From: Candidatus Eiseniibacteriota bacterium
GTDB lineage: Bacteria; Joyebacterota; Joyebacteria; Joyebacterales; Joyebacteraceae
Length of the DNA stretch: 15,498 nt
Assembly: GCA_030638405.1 (NCBI GenBank)
Contig: DAOWER010000034.1
Location: 1 to 15,498 of the forward strand
Direction: 5' to 3'
Below are positions 1 through 5,832 of the stretch, in pieces. The notes beneath the pieces are model-generated. The model searched no databases. It saw only the letters and a list, made by a program, of their open reading frames with translations, and had not been told where the DNA came from. How positions within the stretch are numbered: the first letter of the stretch is position 1; the number at the start of each line of letters is the position of its first letter. The position numbers and the translations under genes are program-made.

Positions 1-1
1 G

Positions 2-343
2 GGCGTCGCCACCATCACAGACAACATCGTCGGCGAGAACTACTACTACGGGATCTACAGGGGCTCCGACAGCACCGCCCCCGATCCTCCCGCGCCGATC
101 ATCGACTACAACGACGTCTACTGGAACGGCGCGCTCGACTACCGGTTCGTCACGCCGGGGCCGAACGACATCTCGCTCGATCCCATGTTCTGCATGCCCC
201 CGACCAACCTCGCGATCGACTACCTGTCTCCCTGTGCGGGGACGGGCACCGGTGGTAGCGACAGGGGAGCCCTCAAGCCCGGCTGCGAGCCGGTCACCGT
301 CGAGGACACGTCCTGGGGTGTCATCAAGTCGATGTTCAGGTAG
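2..343 (+). CDS. C-terminal part of a secreted beta-helix-like protein (partial)
   Basis: This is the last 113 codons of a gene whose start lies before the window; the open frame runs from base 2 to TAG at 341-343. The visible protein has Asn/Asp/Tyr-rich turns such as DNIVGENYYYGIYRG, then IDYNDVYWNG and the end pattern DPMFCMPPTN...SPCAGTGTGGSDRGAL. These are typical of the last coils of right-handed parallel beta-helix (pectate-lyase-like) repeat proteins, which are usually exported and act at or outside the cell surface. The protein ends in VEDTSWGVIKSMFR. From memory, similar WGxIKxx[FY]R tails end many exported proteins in Eisenbacteria-like genomes and may be an anchoring or sorting tail; that is inference. 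No catalytic residues can be assigned from this fragment. It is followed by a stem-loop terminator, so it belongs to a different transcription unit from gcvT. Confidence 0.75.
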   Translation, partial: GVATITDNIVGENYYYGIYRGSDSTAPDPPAPIIDYNDVYWNGALDYRFVTPGPNDISLDPMFCMPPTNLAIDYLSPCAGTGTGGSDRGALKPGCEPVTVEDTSWGVIKSMFR

Positions 344-381
344 AGAGGCGACTGACTGCCGCTCGGACGGGCCGTCATCAT

Positions 382-419
382 GACAGGAGGCTCCCGGCTG
401 CACGCCGGGAGCCTCTGTC
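382..419 (+). terminator. Strong stem-loop terminator after the beta-helix gene
   Basis: Bases 387-398 pair perfectly over 12 bp with 404-415 around a five-base loop. Four further pairs (382-385 with 416-419) follow after a single bulged G at 386. The stem is very GC-rich and sits 38 bases after the stop codon. No U-tract follows, so it is either a U-less terminator or a 3'-end-stabilising hairpin. It cleanly separates the upstream gene from the gcv promoter. Confidence 0.7.
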
Positions 420-457
420 GTGTGCCGGCGAGGCGGCTCGTGGCGGCATGAAACGGC

Positions 458-485
458 TTGACCGCGCGCGTGACACTCTCATAAT
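458..485 (+). promoter_or_regulatory. Sigma70-type promoter for the gcv operon
   Basis: TTGACC at 458-463 and CATAAT at 480-485 are separated by 16 bases. The -10 lies in the only AT-rich patch of the intergenic region. Transcription would start near 491-493, giving a leader of roughly 90-115 bases before gcvT. The -35 sits in the context GGCTTGAC, which recurs at the promoter near 8899. Confidence 0.55.
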
Positions 486-501
486 ATGATAGGTTGTATC
501 C

Positions 502-519
502 GGACGCCTCGCGGCGTCC
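502..519 (+). promoter_or_regulatory. Perfect hairpin at the start of the gcv leader
   Basis: GGACGCC at 502-508 pairs fully with GGCGTCC at 513-519 around a TCGC loop. It falls about 10 bases after the inferred transcription start, so it would cap the 5' end of the mRNA. It may stabilise the transcript or be part of a regulatory leader. It does not resemble the glycine riboswitch. Confidence 0.4.
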
Positions 520-534
520 ATGCGTCGAACTGCG

Positions 535-549
535 CCCGGCAGCGCCGGG
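535..549 (+). promoter_or_regulatory. Second leader hairpin before gcvT
   Basis: CCCGGC at 535-540 pairs perfectly with GCCGGG at 544-549 around a three-base loop. Together with the hairpin at 502-519 it makes the short gcv leader highly structured. There is no U-run after it, so attenuation by intrinsic termination is not obvious. Confidence 0.35.
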
Positions 550-581
550 GCCGTCTGCGGATGGCGGGAGCGTGACGATCC

Positions 582-1703
582 ATGCTGACACAGGAGGTGG
601 CCACGGTCAGGAAGACATCTCTCTACGATGAGCACGTGGCACTCGGGGCCAAGATCGTCGACTTCGCGGGATGGGCCATGCCCATGTTCTACGAGGGGAT
701 CGTCAAAGAGCACCAGCGAGTGCGGGGCACCGCCGGGCTCTTCGACGTCTCCCACATGGGGGAGTTCATGGTGTCCGGGGCCGACGCGCTCCCGGCGCTC
801 GAGCGGCTGACGACGAACCGCGTTGCTTCGATTGCGGAGGGACGGGTGCAGTACTCGGCGATGTGCTATGAGAACGGCGGGTTCGTCGACGACCTTCTCA
901 TCTACGCGCTCCCGGGGCGCTACATGCTCGTGGTCAACGCCGCCAACCTGGAGAAGGACCTCGAGTGGATCCGCTCGAATCTGACGGGCGACGTGGTGGT
1001 CGACGACGTGTCCGACGAGACCGGGCTGGTGGCGCTTCAGGGGCCGGCGTCAGAGAGGATACTGTCGGGTCTGACATCGGTCGACGTGCCGGCGCTGCCC
1101 TACTACTACTGGACGAAGGCGGAGATCGCGGGCCGCGAGACGACGCTGTCCAGAACCGGCTACACCGGCGAGGACGGTTTTGAGATCTACTGCGACCCGC
1201 GGCACTCGTGCGCCATCTGGGGCGCCTTGCTCGAGGAGGGAGCCGCCGCGGACATCGGGCCCGTTGGTCTCGGGGCACGCGACACGTTGAGGCTCGAGAT
1301 GGGCTACAGCCTCTACGGCAGCGAGATGGACGCGAGCCGTTCGCCTGCCGAGGCCGGCCTGATGTGGGTCACGAGACTCTCGAAGGGTGACTTCATTGGG
1401 CGCGACGCGATCGCTCGCAGCATTGACGAGGGAATCGACGAGCGCATCGTCGGGTTCGAGCTGACGGGCAGAGGCATTCCGCGGCCGGGACACCGGCTCT
1501 TCGTCGGAGACGACGAGGTAGGGCACGTGACCAGCGGGACGTTCTCCCCGAGCTTGAAGAGAGGCATAGGGCTCGGCTACGTGAGGTCGGACGTGACCGG
1601 CGAGCTCTCCGTGGACATAAGAGGCAGTCACATCGAGGCGCACACGGTCTCCCTTCCGTTCTACCGGGAGGGAAGCGTCAAGCGCAAGCGCCCTGCTCTC
1701 TGA
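582..1703 (+). CDS. gcvT: Glycine cleavage system T protein (aminomethyltransferase)
   Basis: GcvT transfers the methylene group from the aminomethyl-lipoyl arm of H protein to tetrahydrofolate, giving 5,10-methylene-THF and ammonia. It is a soluble cytosolic enzyme. The 373 residues match the family length. Visible hallmarks are RKTSLYDEHVALGAK (10-24), DFAGWAMP (27-34), LFDVSHMGEF (53-62), NGGFVDDLLIY (98-108, holding the conserved catalytic Asp), RTGYTGEDGFEIY (191-203) and RLEMGYSLYGSEM (residues 237-249). The C-terminal SPSLKRGIGLGYV segment is also typical. I kept ATG 582, which has a moderate GGGAG (566-570) upstream. It adds about eight residues beyond the family start, and a better SD at 592-600 points to GTC 606, so the start is uncertain. 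It is the first gene of the gcvT-H-PA-PB run and is preceded by a promoter and structured leader. Confidence 0.97.
   Translation: MLTQEVATVRKTSLYDEHVALGAKIVDFAGWAMPMFYEGIVKEHQRVRGTAGLFDVSHMGEFMVSGADALPALERLTTNRVASIAEGRVQYSAMCYENGGFVDDLLIYALPGRYMLVVNAANLEKDLEWIRSNLTGDVVVDDVSDETGLVALQGPASERILSGLTSVDVPALPYYYWTKAEIAGRETTLSRTGYTGEDGFEIYCDPRHSCAIWGALLEEGAAADIGPVGLGARDTLRLEMGYSLYGSEMDASRSPAEAGLMWVTRLSKGDFIGRDAIARSIDEGIDERIVGFELTGRGIPRPGHRLFVGDDEVGHVTSGTFSPSLKRGIGLGYVRSDVTGELSVDIRGSHIEAHTVSLPFYREGSVKRKRPAL
592..600 (+). promoter_or_regulatory. Strong Shine-Dalgarno inside the annotated gcvT start
   Basis: AGGAGGTGG lies 10 bases downstream of the ATG at 582. AGGAGG (592-597) has an ideal 8-base spacing to the GTC codon at 606. 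That codon is exactly where the usual GcvT initiator Met would align (x-RKTSLYDEH). This is either a chance SD in coding sequence or a sign that translation starts here at a non-standard codon, or that a base is miscalled. Confidence 0.4.
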
Positions 1704-1762
1704 CAGAGTCGGCAGCGGGCCGCTCGCGGGGCAGCCGGACGCGTCAATTCACGAGGTGAGAA

Positions 1763-2140
1763 ATGAGCGAGAAGGACCGTTTGTTCACTGAGACGCATGA
1801 ATGGGTCAGCGTGGAGGGCGACGTGGCCACGCTGGGGCTCACCGACTACGCACAGGGAGAACTCGGGGACATCGTGTTCGTCGAGCTTCCCGAGGCCGGC
1901 AGGAGCCTGGCCGCGGGTGACGTGCTGACGACCATCGAGTCCGTCAAGAGCGTCAGCGAGCTGTACGCGCCCGTTGAGTGTGAGATCGTCGAGGGGAACG
2001 CCGCCCTCGAGGACGATCCCTCGATCATCAACTCCGATCCGTACGGTACGGGCTGGATCGCGAAGCTCAAGCTCGCTCCCGGGACGGACGTCTCGCAGTT
2101 CATGACCGCCGAGCAGTACGAAGCGCACATCAAGGGGTAG
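1763..2140 (+). CDS. gcvH: Glycine cleavage system H protein (lipoyl carrier)
   Basis: GcvH carries the aminomethyl intermediate on a lipoyl-lysine arm between the P, T and L proteins. The 125-residue length is standard. The lipoylation motif IESVKSVSELYAP is intact, with the acceptor Lys at position 62. ETHEWV (9-14) and LGLTDYAQGELGDIVFVELPE (24-44) are family hallmarks, as is the C-terminal DPYGTGWIAKLK. Translation starts at ATG 1763 after GAGGTGAG (1753-1760), 59 bases after the gcvT stop. It is followed with only a 2-base gap by gcvPA. Confidence 0.98.
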   Translation: MSEKDRLFTETHEWVSVEGDVATLGLTDYAQGELGDIVFVELPEAGRSLAAGDVLTTIESVKSVSELYAPVECEIVEGNAALEDDPSIINSDPYGTGWIAKLKLAPGTDVSQFMTAEQYEAHIKG

Positions 2141-2142
2141 GG

Positions 2143-3498
2143 TTGCCGTACGTTCCCAACACAGACCGCGATCGCAAAGAGATGCTCCGCGAGATAGGGG
2201 TCGGGTCCGTCGAGGAGCTCTTCGCCGATGTTCCGCAGGATCTGCGGGCGAAGGCGGAGCTCGACGTGCCGGGCCCACTGTCGGAGGCCGAGCTGGTTCG
2301 GCACATGCGGCGTCTGGCGTCGATGAACCGGACCACCGACGACGTGGTCTCGTTCCTCGGGGGGGGTGTCTACGACCACACAGTGCCGGCCGTCGTCCGA
2401 TACGTCATGAGCATGCCGCAGTTCTACACCGCGTACACGCCCTACCAGGCCGAGGCGAGCCAGGGCACGCTCCAGAGCATCTACGAGTTCCAGTCCCTGA
2501 TCTGCCGTCTCACGGGGCTCGACGTCGCCAACGCGTCGATGTACGACGGAGCCTCCGCGGCGGCCGAGGCGTGTCTGATGGCGTCGGCCGTCACGAAGCG
2601 CAGGAAGATAGTGCTGGCGCGCACGGCGAACCACGCGCTCCGCACGGTGGCGTCGACCTATCTCGAGGCGTCCGATATGGAGATCGTCGAGGTGCCGTCC
2701 CTCGGCGGAGTGACGGACGCAGGCGCGCTCGACGCGAACATCGAGGGCGCGGCGGCGGTCGTGGTCCAGCACCCGAACTTCTTTGGGCTCCTGGAGCCCG
2801 TGGAGGCGATCTCGGCGAAGTGCGAGAGCGCGGGAGCGATGCTCGTCGCTTCGGTCGACCCGCTGTCTCTCGCGGTCCTCAAACCGCCGTCCGACTACGG
2901 GGCGGCGATAGCCGTCGGGGAGGGGCAGTCGCTGGGAAGCCCCGTCGCGTACGGTGGCCCGCTTCTCGGATTCATGGCGACGACGCGCAAGCACATCAGG
3001 CGTCTGCCCGGCAGGATAGTCGGCGCGACCACCGACACGGAGGGGCGCCGCGGGTTCGTGATGACGCTGCAGACCCGCGAGCAGCACATCAGACGCGATA
3101 AGGCCACCTCCAACATCTGCACGAACGAGGGACTCGTTGCCCTGGGCGCGGCCGTGCATCTGTCGCTCCTGGGGAAGAAGGGTTTCCGCGAGCTTGCGGA
3201 GCAGGTGACGGCGAAGGCGCACTACGCGGCGCGAGCTCTGGCGGCCATACCCGGCGTACGCAAAAAGTTCGACGGCGCGTTCTTCCGCGAGTTCGTCCTG
3301 GAGCTGCCGAAGCCGGCGCACAAGGTCAAGCAGGAGCTCGGCGGGGCCGGCATCTGGCCCGGCATTTCCTGCGGCTGCTACTACCAGGACATGAATGACT
3401 GCCTGCTCGTGTCCCTGACCGAACGCAGCACGCGCGACGATATAGACTCACTGACGTCGGCGCTCGAGGCCGTCGTCAGGCCGGGGGTGAACTCATGA
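2143..3498 (+). CDS. gcvPA: Glycine dehydrogenase (decarboxylating) subunit 1
   Basis: This is the N-terminal half of the split P-protein. With GcvPB it forms the PLP enzyme that decarboxylates glycine and loads the aminomethyl group onto GcvH. The 451 residues fit the family. The start MPYVPNTDRDRKEML is characteristic and begins at a TTG codon (2143), preceded by AAGGGGTAGGG. Other landmarks are YTPYQAEASQGTLQ (98-111), MYDGASAAAEA (133-143), QHPNFFGLLEP, GEGQSLGSPVAYGGPLLGF and the RREQHIRRDKATSNICTN-type segment (here TREQHIRRDKATSNICTNEG). The PLP lysine is on subunit 2, as expected for the split form. Its stop overlaps the gcvPB start in an ATGA, indicating translational coupling and equal synthesis. 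Confidence 0.97.
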   Translation: MPYVPNTDRDRKEMLREIGVGSVEELFADVPQDLRAKAELDVPGPLSEAELVRHMRRLASMNRTTDDVVSFLGGGVYDHTVPAVVRYVMSMPQFYTAYTPYQAEASQGTLQSIYEFQSLICRLTGLDVANASMYDGASAAAEACLMASAVTKRRKIVLARTANHALRTVASTYLEASDMEIVEVPSLGGVTDAGALDANIEGAAAVVVQHPNFFGLLEPVEAISAKCESAGAMLVASVDPLSLAVLKPPSDYGAAIAVGEGQSLGSPVAYGGPLLGFMATTRKHIRRLPGRIVGATTDTEGRRGFVMTLQTREQHIRRDKATSNICTNEGLVALGAAVHLSLLGKKGFRELAEQVTAKAHYAARALAAIPGVRKKFDGAFFREFVLELPKPAHKVKQELGGAGIWPGISCGCYYQDMNDCLLVSLTERSTRDDIDSLTSALEAVVRPGVNS

Positions 3499-4985
3499 GC
3501 GAACCGCGCGACCGCGCGAAGGTGGTAGAGCCCACCGTGTTCGAGCTCTCGCATCCTGGCCGCCCGGGCTACCGCCTGCCGCAGCTGGACGTTCCTGCCG
3601 CGGACCTGGCGGAGCTGCTGGGTGAGAAGAACCTGCGGGCCGAGCTGCCCGAGCTTCCCGAGCTCTCCGAGCCGGAGGTCGTGAGGCACTTCACTCGTCT
3701 GGCGGAGATGAACTTCCACGTCGACCGCGCGATGTACCCCCTCGGCTCGTGCACCATGAAGTACAACCCGAAGATCAACGAGGAGATGGCGGCGCTTCCC
3801 GGGTTCGTGGGCGTCCACCCTGAGGCGGACGCCGCCGAGTGCCAGGGAGCGATCTCGCTCATCTACAACCTAGGCCGCATGCTGGCCGAGATCTCCGGCA
3901 TGGACGAGGTCAGCCTGCAGCCGCCCGCCGGAGCGTCCGGCGAGCTCGCGGGCATGCTGATCGTCCGGGCACACCACGCGCACAACGGGAACCCGCGCTC
4001 GAAGGTCATCGTTCCTGACACCGCGCACGGTACCAACCCCGCAAGCCTGACGCTCGCGGGCTATCGCGCCGTCGAGGTCGCGTCCGGCCCCGACGGGCGG
4101 ACGGACGTCGATGCGCTCAGTGCGATGGTCGACGACGAGACCGCGGCCTTCATGATCACCAACCCGAACACGCTGGGCGTGTTCGAGGACCGCATCGCGG
4201 AAATAGTCGACATCATTCACGGCGTGGGCGGCCTCGTGTATCTCGACGGAGCCAACCTCAACGCGTCGCTCGGCATCGTGCGGCCCGGCGATGTCGGGTT
4301 CGACATGATGCACTTCAACCTGCACAAAACGTTCTCGACACCGCACGGCGGCGGCGGCCCCGGGTCCGGGCCCATTGGGGTGAAGGACTTCCTCGCGGAC
4401 TACCTGCCCTACCCGGTCGCGCGCCGCGACGAGCGGAAGGCCAGGGGGCTCGAGTTCGATTTCGACTACGACCGACCGAAATCCATCGGCAAGGTGCACG
4501 CGGCGTACGGGAACTTCCTGGTCGCCGTGAAGGCCTACGCCTACATATTGACACTGGGGCCGGAGGGGTTGAGACGCGTTGCCGAGAACGCCGTGCTGAA
4601 CGCCAACTATCTGCAGAAGAAGCTCGAGCCCCTCTTCGAGCTCCCCTTCGACGGGCTCTGCCAGCACGAGTTCGTCCTGTCGGCGTCCAGGCAGAAGGAG
4701 CAGGGGGTCACGGCTCTGGACGTGGCCAAGAGGCTCCTGGACTACGGCCTTCACGCGCCCACTGTCTACTTCCCCCTGATTGTCAAAGAGGCTCTCATGA
4801 TAGAGCCGACCGAGACGGAGAGCAGGGCCTCGCTTGACAGGTTCGTGGAGGTGATGACGACCGTAGCGGAAGAGAGCGCCAGCACTCCCGAGCTGGTCAC
4901 GGGCGCTCCGACCGAGACACCGGTGAGCCGTCTGGACGAGCGCCGAGCGGCCAAGGATCTGGACGTGACCTGGGAGAAGAGCTAG
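3495..4985 (+). CDS. gcvPB: Glycine dehydrogenase (decarboxylating) subunit 2
   Basis: This is the C-terminal, PLP-binding half of the P-protein, 496 residues. The cofactor lysine is Lys278 in FNLHKTFSTPHGGGGPG. The family segments YPLGSCTMKYNPKINE (81-96), PPAGASGELAG (143-153), DTAHGTNPAS (175-184), TNPNTLGVFE (222-231) and YLDGANLNA (249-257) are all intact, so the enzyme should be active. It starts at ATG 3495, overlapping gcvPA by four bases. The lipoamide dehydrogenase (L protein) that completes the cycle is not in the window and must be supplied from elsewhere. Only three bases separate its stop from the next gene, so the membrane and ATPase genes downstream may be read from the same promoter. 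Confidence 0.97.
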   Translation: MSEPRDRAKVVEPTVFELSHPGRPGYRLPQLDVPAADLAELLGEKNLRAELPELPELSEPEVVRHFTRLAEMNFHVDRAMYPLGSCTMKYNPKINEEMAALPGFVGVHPEADAAECQGAISLIYNLGRMLAEISGMDEVSLQPPAGASGELAGMLIVRAHHAHNGNPRSKVIVPDTAHGTNPASLTLAGYRAVEVASGPDGRTDVDALSAMVDDETAAFMITNPNTLGVFEDRIAEIVDIIHGVGGLVYLDGANLNASLGIVRPGDVGFDMMHFNLHKTFSTPHGGGGPGSGPIGVKDFLADYLPYPVARRDERKARGLEFDFDYDRPKSIGKVHAAYGNFLVAVKAYAYILTLGPEGLRRVAENAVLNANYLQKKLEPLFELPFDGLCQHEFVLSASRQKEQGVTALDVAKRLLDYGLHAPTVYFPLIVKEALMIEPTETESRASLDRFVEVMTTVAEESASTPELVTGAPTETPVSRLDERRAAKDLDVTWEKS

Positions 4986-4988
4986 ATA

Positions 4989-5501
4989 ATGGCGAGCCTG
5001 TCCCGGGAGAATCTCAGCTGGACCTCGTGGCCGATGCTCAGAAGCCCGATCAGGGCCGTACTGGCGGTGGCGTTCGTGGTGCTGATGGCGTGGACGATCC
5101 AGGCCCTGTTCCGCACCACCTACTTCACAGTGGTCGCGGTGCTCCTGGTCTGGGGACAGGTCGCGGGCTTCTTCCTGCCGACGAGGTTCTCGCTGACGGG
5201 AGATGGTGTCTCGGTCAGAGGGCTCGTCAGCAGGCGCGAGAAGGACTGGAGCGAGTTCCGGTCGTACTACGTCGACAGAGGGGGAGTGCTCCTCTCGCCG
5301 TTCATGGAGCGGTCCAGACTGGAGCGATTCAGAGGCGTGTCGGTTCAGTTCCACGGCAACCGGGACGCGGTCGTGGCCTTCGTCGAGCGCATGATGGCCC
5401 GGAAAGACGACACCGGCGACAGCGGGGAAGGTGGAGAGACCGATGAGCCCGTCGAGCGGCTGGGCGATGAAAGACAGGGCGGACGAGCGTCCGCTGCCTG
5501 A
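4989..5501 (+). CDS. Small membrane protein with PH-like cytosolic tail
   Basis: I do not recognise a named family. The 170 residues start MASLSRENLSWTSWPML. Two hydrophobic helices follow (about residues 20-39, AVLAVAFVVLMAW, and 43-62, YFTVVAVLLVWGQVAGFF). Next comes a soluble region with alternating beta-strand character: FSLTGDGVSVRG, KDWSEFRSYYVDRGGVLLSP, ERFRGVSVQF, then a helix DAVVAFVERMM. Two short helices followed by such a domain resemble bacterial PH-domain (YdbS/YcxB-like) membrane proteins, which is only a fold-level guess. The tail (about 135-170) is polar and probably disordered. ATG 4989 lies three bases after gcvPB without a clear separate SD, suggesting translational coupling. 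Its 3' end overlaps the next gene. Confidence 0.7.
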   Translation: MASLSRENLSWTSWPMLRSPIRAVLAVAFVVLMAWTIQALFRTTYFTVVAVLLVWGQVAGFFLPTRFSLTGDGVSVRGLVSRREKDWSEFRSYYVDRGGVLLSPFMERSRLERFRGVSVQFHGNRDAVVAFVERMMARKDDTGDSGEGGETDEPVERLGDERQGGRASAA

Positions 5502-5832
5502 GCACAAGGAGGTGATGGACCGCTTCGCGCGGAAGATCATTGACTGGAGGATGACCGCGCCGGCCATTCTCTTCCTGGAATCCGCGAAGCCGCTGTCGTT
5601 CCTGGGCAATCAGGCTCTCGTGTTCTTCCAGCCGATGGTGCAGTCGATATTCAACTTCAAGACCTACGACGAGGTTGTCGAGATCCTCGAGGACAGGGAC
5701 AATCTCGAGTATCTGGTGTCCAGAATAGAGGAGTTCGAAGCAGAGCGCACGAAGGCAGAACGGGAGGAGAAGAAGCGGCGCAGAGAAGAAAGGCGCGCCG
5801 CCAAGGCACCCAAGGAAGGTGAAGATGAGTGA
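5443..5832 (+). CDS. Small conserved-looking protein with charged coiled-coil tail
   Basis: This 129-residue protein is not one I can name. The core from about residue 25 (VMDRFARKIIDWRMTAPAI, then LFLESAKPLSFLGNQALVFF) looks like amphipathic and partly hydrophobic helices that may lie on or in the membrane. DEVVEILEDRDNLEYLVSRIEEFEAE follows, then a Lys/Arg/Glu-rich stretch (EREEKKRRREERR) predicted to be a coiled coil. I chose ATG 5443, which has AAGGTGGAG just upstream; this makes it overlap the previous gene by 59 bases. ATG 5515 follows a perfect AAGGAGGTG (5506-5514), but the spacing is too short to be ideal; using it would give 105 residues and no overlap. The gene overlaps the ATPase gene by 8 bases, so the products are probably made together. 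Confidence 0.75.
   Translation: MSPSSGWAMKDRADERPLPEHKEVMDRFARKIIDWRMTAPAILFLESAKPLSFLGNQALVFFQPMVQSIFNFKTYDEVVEILEDRDNLEYLVSRIEEFEAERTKAEREEKKRRREERRAAKAPKEGEDE

Noticed and set aside
486..581. Glycine riboswitch before gcvT
   Set aside because: The conserved glycine aptamer core is not recognisable and the leader is too short for a tandem aptamer.
520..588. Short upstream frame (22 codons) overlapping the gcvT start, possible leader peptide
   Set aside because: No SD, no run of glycine or other regulatory codons, and it is largely made of the two hairpins.
1846..3321. Long minus-strand open frame (491 codons) opposite gcvH/gcvPA
   Set aside because: It is antisense to two unmistakable genes; its product is Arg/His/Leu-rich low-complexity typical of GC-rich shadow frames.
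3870..5609. Long minus-strand open frame (579 codons) opposite gcvPB and the next gene
   Set aside because: Antisense shadow of gcvPB with no recognisable domain or ribosome site; high GC keeps the frame open.
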